A stretch of DNA of 8,472 bases from the NCBI GenBank assembly GCA_964403185.1, contig CAYOFK010000133.1:1-8472 (forward strand), in the 5' to 3' direction. Below the pieces are notes generated by a model, which saw only the letters and a program-made list of their open reading frames with translations, ran no database searches and was not told the DNA's origin. This document shows, piece after piece, positions 5,586 through 8,472 of this stretch (its first letter is position 1; the number at the start of each line of letters is the position of its first letter). Origin of the DNA: CAYOFK01 sp964403185. Its GTDB lineage: Bacteria > Bacteroidota > Bacteroidia > Bacteroidales > VadinHA17. The translations under genes were made by a program, and so were the position numbers.

Positions 5586-7007
5586 TCACCTCTGACACTT
5601 TAGCAACACCACATTTTCCACATGCTGGGTTTGCGGAAACATGTCCAAAGGCTGCATCTTTTCAATCCGGTAAGCTTCACCAAGTAAAGCCAGGTCCCGG
5701 GCCTGGGTGGCAGGGTTACAGCTCACATATACAATCCGTCCGGGAGCAGCTTCCAGGATATGATTGATGACATTCTGATGAACCCCGGCCCTTGGCGGGT
5801 CCAGGATAATCACACCGGGTGTTCCGAAATCAGAGATCAGCTCTTTCACATTCAGGTCCCTGATATCTGAAACAATAAAACCGGTATTCAATATTTTATT
5901 GAGTTTCGCATTTTTCCTGGCATCCCCGATTGCTTCAGGAATGCTTTCTATTCCAAGTATATGGCTCGCTAGCGGGGCCAGGAAATTAGCAATGGTTCCG
6001 GTCCCGGTATAAAGGTCCCAAACCTTCTCATTTCCTGTCAGTGCCGCAAACTCTCTTACTACCTTGTAGAGCTTGTATGCCTGTGCCGGATTGGTCTGAT
6101 AAAATGATTTGGGTCCGATCCTGAATTCCAGTTCTTCCATGCGCTCTGAAATGAAATCCCTGCCGTAAAAAAGGATAATTTCCTGGTCCAGAATGGTGTC
6201 ATTTGGCTTTTGATTCACCACATACATCAGGGAGGTAACATCAGGAAAGGCCTCTGAGAACTCCTTCAGGAGTTGCTCACGTTCGGACCTTGAGTCATCA
6301 TAAAAAGAAACAATAACCATGGTTTCCCCTGTGCCGGCAGTCCGGACGATCAGGTTTCGCAGCAAGCCCTGATGCTTACGGATATCAAAATAACTTAGTT
6401 GCCGGTCCCTGGTATTTTTGCGGAACCAATTCCTGATGGTGTTGGATGGTTCCGGTTGCAGATAGCAGTTCTTCACATCAAGCACCTTGTCATACAGCCC
6501 GGGAATATGAAAACCCAGAGCATCATGTTCCTCAATTTCCTCCTTTGATTCAAGTTCCGTTGTTGTCAGCCACCGTTTATTTGAAAATGTAAATTCCAGT
6601 TTGTTCCGGTAATGATCGGTTTTTTCTGAACCCAGTACCGGCAGTATTTTTCCCAATGCATCTTCACCGAATCCCCCAATTCTTTGCATCTGGTCAACCA
6701 CCTGCTTTTGCTTATAATATAATTGCCTGTCATACGGCAATTGTTGCCATTTACACCCGCCGCAGGTCCCAAAATGCTCACAGAATGGAGTGGACCGTTC
6801 ATCAGAATACTGATGGAATTTTACAGGTACGCCCTCCAGAAACTTTCGGCGCTTTTTAGTAAGCTGAACGTCGATCACATCTCCGGGAACACAATAACTG
6901 ATAAACAAAACCTGTTCATCCACCCTGGCAACGGCTTTGCCTTCGGCGCCAATATCGATGACCTGAACCTGTTCAAGCAGAGGCAGTTTTTTCTTTTTTC
7001 TTCCCAC
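5586..7007 (-). CDS. rlmD: 23S rRNA (uracil-C5)-methyltransferase, RlmD/RumA family
   Basis: This 473-residue SAM-dependent enzyme makes 5-methyluridine in RNA. A TRAM RNA-binding domain occupies about 8-65. Four cysteines for a [4Fe-4S] cluster are Cys76, Cys82, Cys85 (in CGGCKW) and Cys181. The methyltransferase fold shows FYQTNP (302-307), the SAM loop DLYTGTGT (331-338), DPPRAG (403-408), the nucleophile Cys430 in SCNP and the base Glu464 in HVE. All catalytic and cluster residues are present. The best match is U1939 of 23S rRNA, but RlmCD-type or tRNA (TrmA-like) specificity cannot be excluded from sequence. The start is GTG at 7007: an in-frame TAA lies 15 bp upstream with no ATG between, and the TRAM domain begins within ten residues. 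It is divergent from the ABC-F gene, so both ribosome-related genes share one 209-bp intergenic region. Confidence 0.92.
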   Translation of the reverse strand: MGRKKKKLPLLEQVQVIDIGAEGKAVARVDEQVLFISYCVPGDVIDVQLTKKRRKFLEGVPVKFHQYSDERSTPFCEHFGTCGGCKWQQLPYDRQLYYKQKQVVDQMQRIGGFGEDALGKILPVLGSEKTDHYRNKLEFTFSNKRWLTTTELESKEEIEEHDALGFHIPGLYDKVLDVKNCYLQPEPSNTIRNWFRKNTRDRQLSYFDIRKHQGLLRNLIVRTAGTGETMVIVSFYDDSRSEREQLLKEFSEAFPDVTSLMYVVNQKPNDTILDQEIILFYGRDFISERMEELEFRIGPKSFYQTNPAQAYKLYKVVREFAALTGNEKVWDLYTGTGTIANFLAPLASHILGIESIPEAIGDARKNAKLNKILNTGFIVSDIRDLNVKELISDFGTPGVIILDPPRAGVHQNVINHILEAAPGRIVYVSCNPATQARDLALLGEAYRIEKMQPLDMFPQTQHVENVVLLKCQR

Positions 7008-7038
7008 CTGAATAATTTTTTATAAAGATAATAAATTC

Positions 7039-7133
7039 CGACGCTGCCGGATGTAATGAACTTCCAGGGCCCCTGCAACCGGGAACTGGCATGGTATTGT
7101 TTCGACGCTGCCAGGACCTCCGGACACTGGCAG
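7039..7133. repeat. GC-rich direct and inverted repeats between rlmD and the ABC-F gene
   Basis: CGACGCTGCC occurs at 7039-7048 and 7103-7112. CTGCCAG at 7108-7114 is inverted as CTGGCAG at 7127-7133. The stretch is clearly more GC-rich than the AT-rich borders near both start codons. CCCTGCAAC at 7071-7079 is shared with the 111-bp repeat near tRNA-Ser. The role is unknown. Confidence 0.4.
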
Positions 7134-7165
7134 GTCTGGCTTCCGGGGATGGCAGGCCGGGTTTA

Positions 7166-7198
7166 TTGAGGACATAAGAATCTTATTGGTTATCTTTG
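7166..7198 (+). promoter_or_regulatory. Promoter of the ABC-F gene
   Basis: TATCTTTG at 7191-7198 is a full match to the Bacteroidota -7 box TAnnTTTG. A TTG at 7166-7168, 22 bp upstream, can serve as the -33 element. Transcription would start a few bases later, leaving a leader of only about 10-15 nt before the ATG at 7217. Confidence 0.6.
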
Positions 7199-7216
7199 TG
7201 GGCCTTTATTATTTCC

Positions 7217-8472
7217 ATGATATCACTGAATGACATATCCGTAAGCTATGGGGGATTTAATCTCTTCAACAAGATCTCCATAAGCATCAGCAACCGGGAA
7301 AAGGTGGCCCTGGTTGGCCGGAACGGATCAGGTAAATCAACCCTGTTAAAGCTGCTCGTTGGCATTGAAAAACCCGAAGCGGGTAAAATCGAAGTCCCAA
7401 AAGACGTGTCTGTTGGATACTTGCCCCAGCAAATGAAAACCTCCGGCAGACGAACGGTCAGGGAGGAGGCCTTGCTGGCATTCAACGAAACCCACAGGCT
7501 ACAGGCTGAAATCACCAGATTAAATGAACAAATCAATACCAGGGCAGATACGGATTCCAGGGACTACCTGAAGCTCATTGAAAAACTATCCGCAGCTACG
7601 GATAAACTACATGCTGCCGGCATTTCTCAGATGCTTGCTGAAACCGAACAAGCGCTTAAAGGTCTTGGATTTGAAGCCGCAGACCTGGATGAGCCCACAG
7701 CCTCACTGAGCGGTGGTTGGCGCATGCGTATTGAGCTGGCTAAAATCCTGTTGAAAAAACCCGATTTATTGCTTCTTGATGAGCCGACCAATCATCTTGA
7801 CATAGAATCCATTATATGGCTTGAACGATTCCTGGACAACTACCCGGGGGCCATTCTCCTCATCTCACACGATCGTGCATTTCTTGACAAGGTGACCAGT
7901 CGCACCGTTGAAATTTACCTTGGCAAGTTACATGATTATGATGTTCCCTATTCAAAATTCACGGCGTTGAGAAATGAACGCAGGGAACACCTGATGGCAG
8001 CTTACCGGAATCAGCAAAAACATATAGAAAAAACCGAAGCCTTCATTGAACGGTTCCGGTATAAGAATACTAAAGCGGTTCAGGTACAATCCAGGATCAA
8101 ACAGCTTAATAAACTGGAGCGCATTGAGATTGAGGAATACGAATCGAATATTAAATTCCGTTTCCCTTCTGCCCCCCGTTCCGGAGATATTGTGGCTGAT
8201 CTATCGGGAGTTGGAAAACATTATGGAGGTCATCTTGTTTTTCAAAATACAGAATTCACGATACAACGGGGTGAGAAAATTGCCTTTGTCGGGAGAAACG
8301 GTGAAGGAAAAACTACGCTTGCACGCATTATTGTGGGCGAACTGAAACATGAAGGAAAGGTTAAAATCGGTCATAATGTCGGAATTGGTTATTATGCTCA
8401 AAACCAGGACGAATTACTTGATGAATCAAAAACCGTTCTGGAAACCATTGATGATGAAGCCAGGGGTGAGAT
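7217..8472 (+). CDS. ABC-F family ATPase, 5' part (runs off the right edge)
   Basis: The frame is open from the ATG at 7217 to the window end, giving 418 residues of an expected total of about 630-650. ABC-F proteins are soluble twin-ATPase factors that bind the ribosomal E site and act on stalled or initiating ribosomes. Cassette 1 has Walker A GRNGSGKST (34-42), signature LSGGW (164-168), Walker B with LLDEPTNHLD (186-195) and the H-loop SHDRAFLD (217-224). The linker (about 240-315) is basic and helical, with RERFRYK-like and QSRIKQL elements. Cassette 2 begins near 325 with Walker A GRNGEGKTT (359-367). It starts MISLNDISVSYGG, as expected for the family, and has its own promoter. It resembles the general housekeeping Uup/YdiF-like group of Bacteroidota rather than a known resistance protein, although the diagnostic C-terminal part is outside the window. 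Confidence 0.92.
   Translation, partial: MISLNDISVSYGGFNLFNKISISISNREKVALVGRNGSGKSTLLKLLVGIEKPEAGKIEVPKDVSVGYLPQQMKTSGRRTVREEALLAFNETHRLQAEITRLNEQINTRADTDSRDYLKLIEKLSAATDKLHAAGISQMLAETEQALKGLGFEAADLDEPTASLSGGWRMRIELAKILLKKPDLLLLDEPTNHLDIESIIWLERFLDNYPGAILLISHDRAFLDKVTSRTVEIYLGKLHDYDVPYSKFTALRNERREHLMAAYRNQQKHIEKTEAFIERFRYKNTKAVQVQSRIKQLNKLERIEIEEYESNIKFRFPSAPRSGDIVADLSGVGKHYGGHLVFQNTEFTIQRGEKIAFVGRNGEGKTTLARIIVGELKHEGKVKIGHNVGIGYYAQNQDELLDESKTVLETIDDEARGE

Noticed and set aside
7246..7536. 96-codon minus-strand frame
   Set aside because: It is antisense to the ABC-F gene, whose Walker A and other motifs are clear on the plus strand.

Overview
The window looks like a piece of a Bacteroidota chromosome, most likely a Bacteroidales/Marinilabiliales-type anaerobe or environmental relative. 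The support is protein-family resemblance (the Y4mF-like antitoxin, the HipA-like kinase, the ABC-F protein and a long AGCS transporter all read like Bacteroidota versions), near absence of Shine-Dalgarno sequences, several matches to the Bacteroidota -7 box TAnnTTTG, and a tRNA gene without an encoded CCA. It is a draft assembly: a run of exactly 100 N lies at 2108-2207.

Layout. 1-33 is the 5' part of a minus-strand tRNA, probably tRNA-Pro, cut by the window edge. A 21-bp copy of its 5' end recurs at 169-189, separated from a possible second scrap (74-82) by about 86 bp of hairpin-rich sequence. 387-1871 is a minus-strand three-gene operon, hipB-hipS-hipT: a HTH antitoxin, a free-standing HipA N-terminal subdomain and a HipA-like serine kinase. 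It matches the tripartite HipBST toxin-antitoxin design and is preceded by two palindromic operator-like sites whose centres are 40 bp apart. 2059-2373 is a tandem repeat of a 111-bp unit broken by the N gap. 2435-2522 is tRNA-Ser(GCU) on the minus strand with its own terminator, and the flank of this tRNA is an inverted relative of the repeat unit. 2523-2889 is hairpin-rich spacer. 2890-3096 is a probable small lipoprotein gene. 3097-3608 is a non-coding stretch with hairpins and an orphan terminator.

3609-5411 encodes a sodium:alanine/glycine symporter with an unusually large soluble insert. Convergent to it, 5586-7007 encodes an RlmD/RumA-type 23S rRNA uracil methyltransferase. Diverging from that, 7217 to the end of the window encodes the first 418 residues of an ABC-F translation factor with a good Bacteroidota promoter.

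How it fits together. The right half is housekeeping: transport, rRNA modification and ribosome-associated ATPase. The left part, visibly more AT-rich, is an accessory stretch in which a HipBST-like toxin-antitoxin module lies between two tRNA loci, both bordered by duplicated tRNA-proximal sequence. This suggests, but does not prove, acquisition or rearrangement at tRNA sites. The most notable items are the HipBST module with its single-serine loop and double operator, and the tRNA-Ser-linked tandem/inverted repeat array at the assembly gap.
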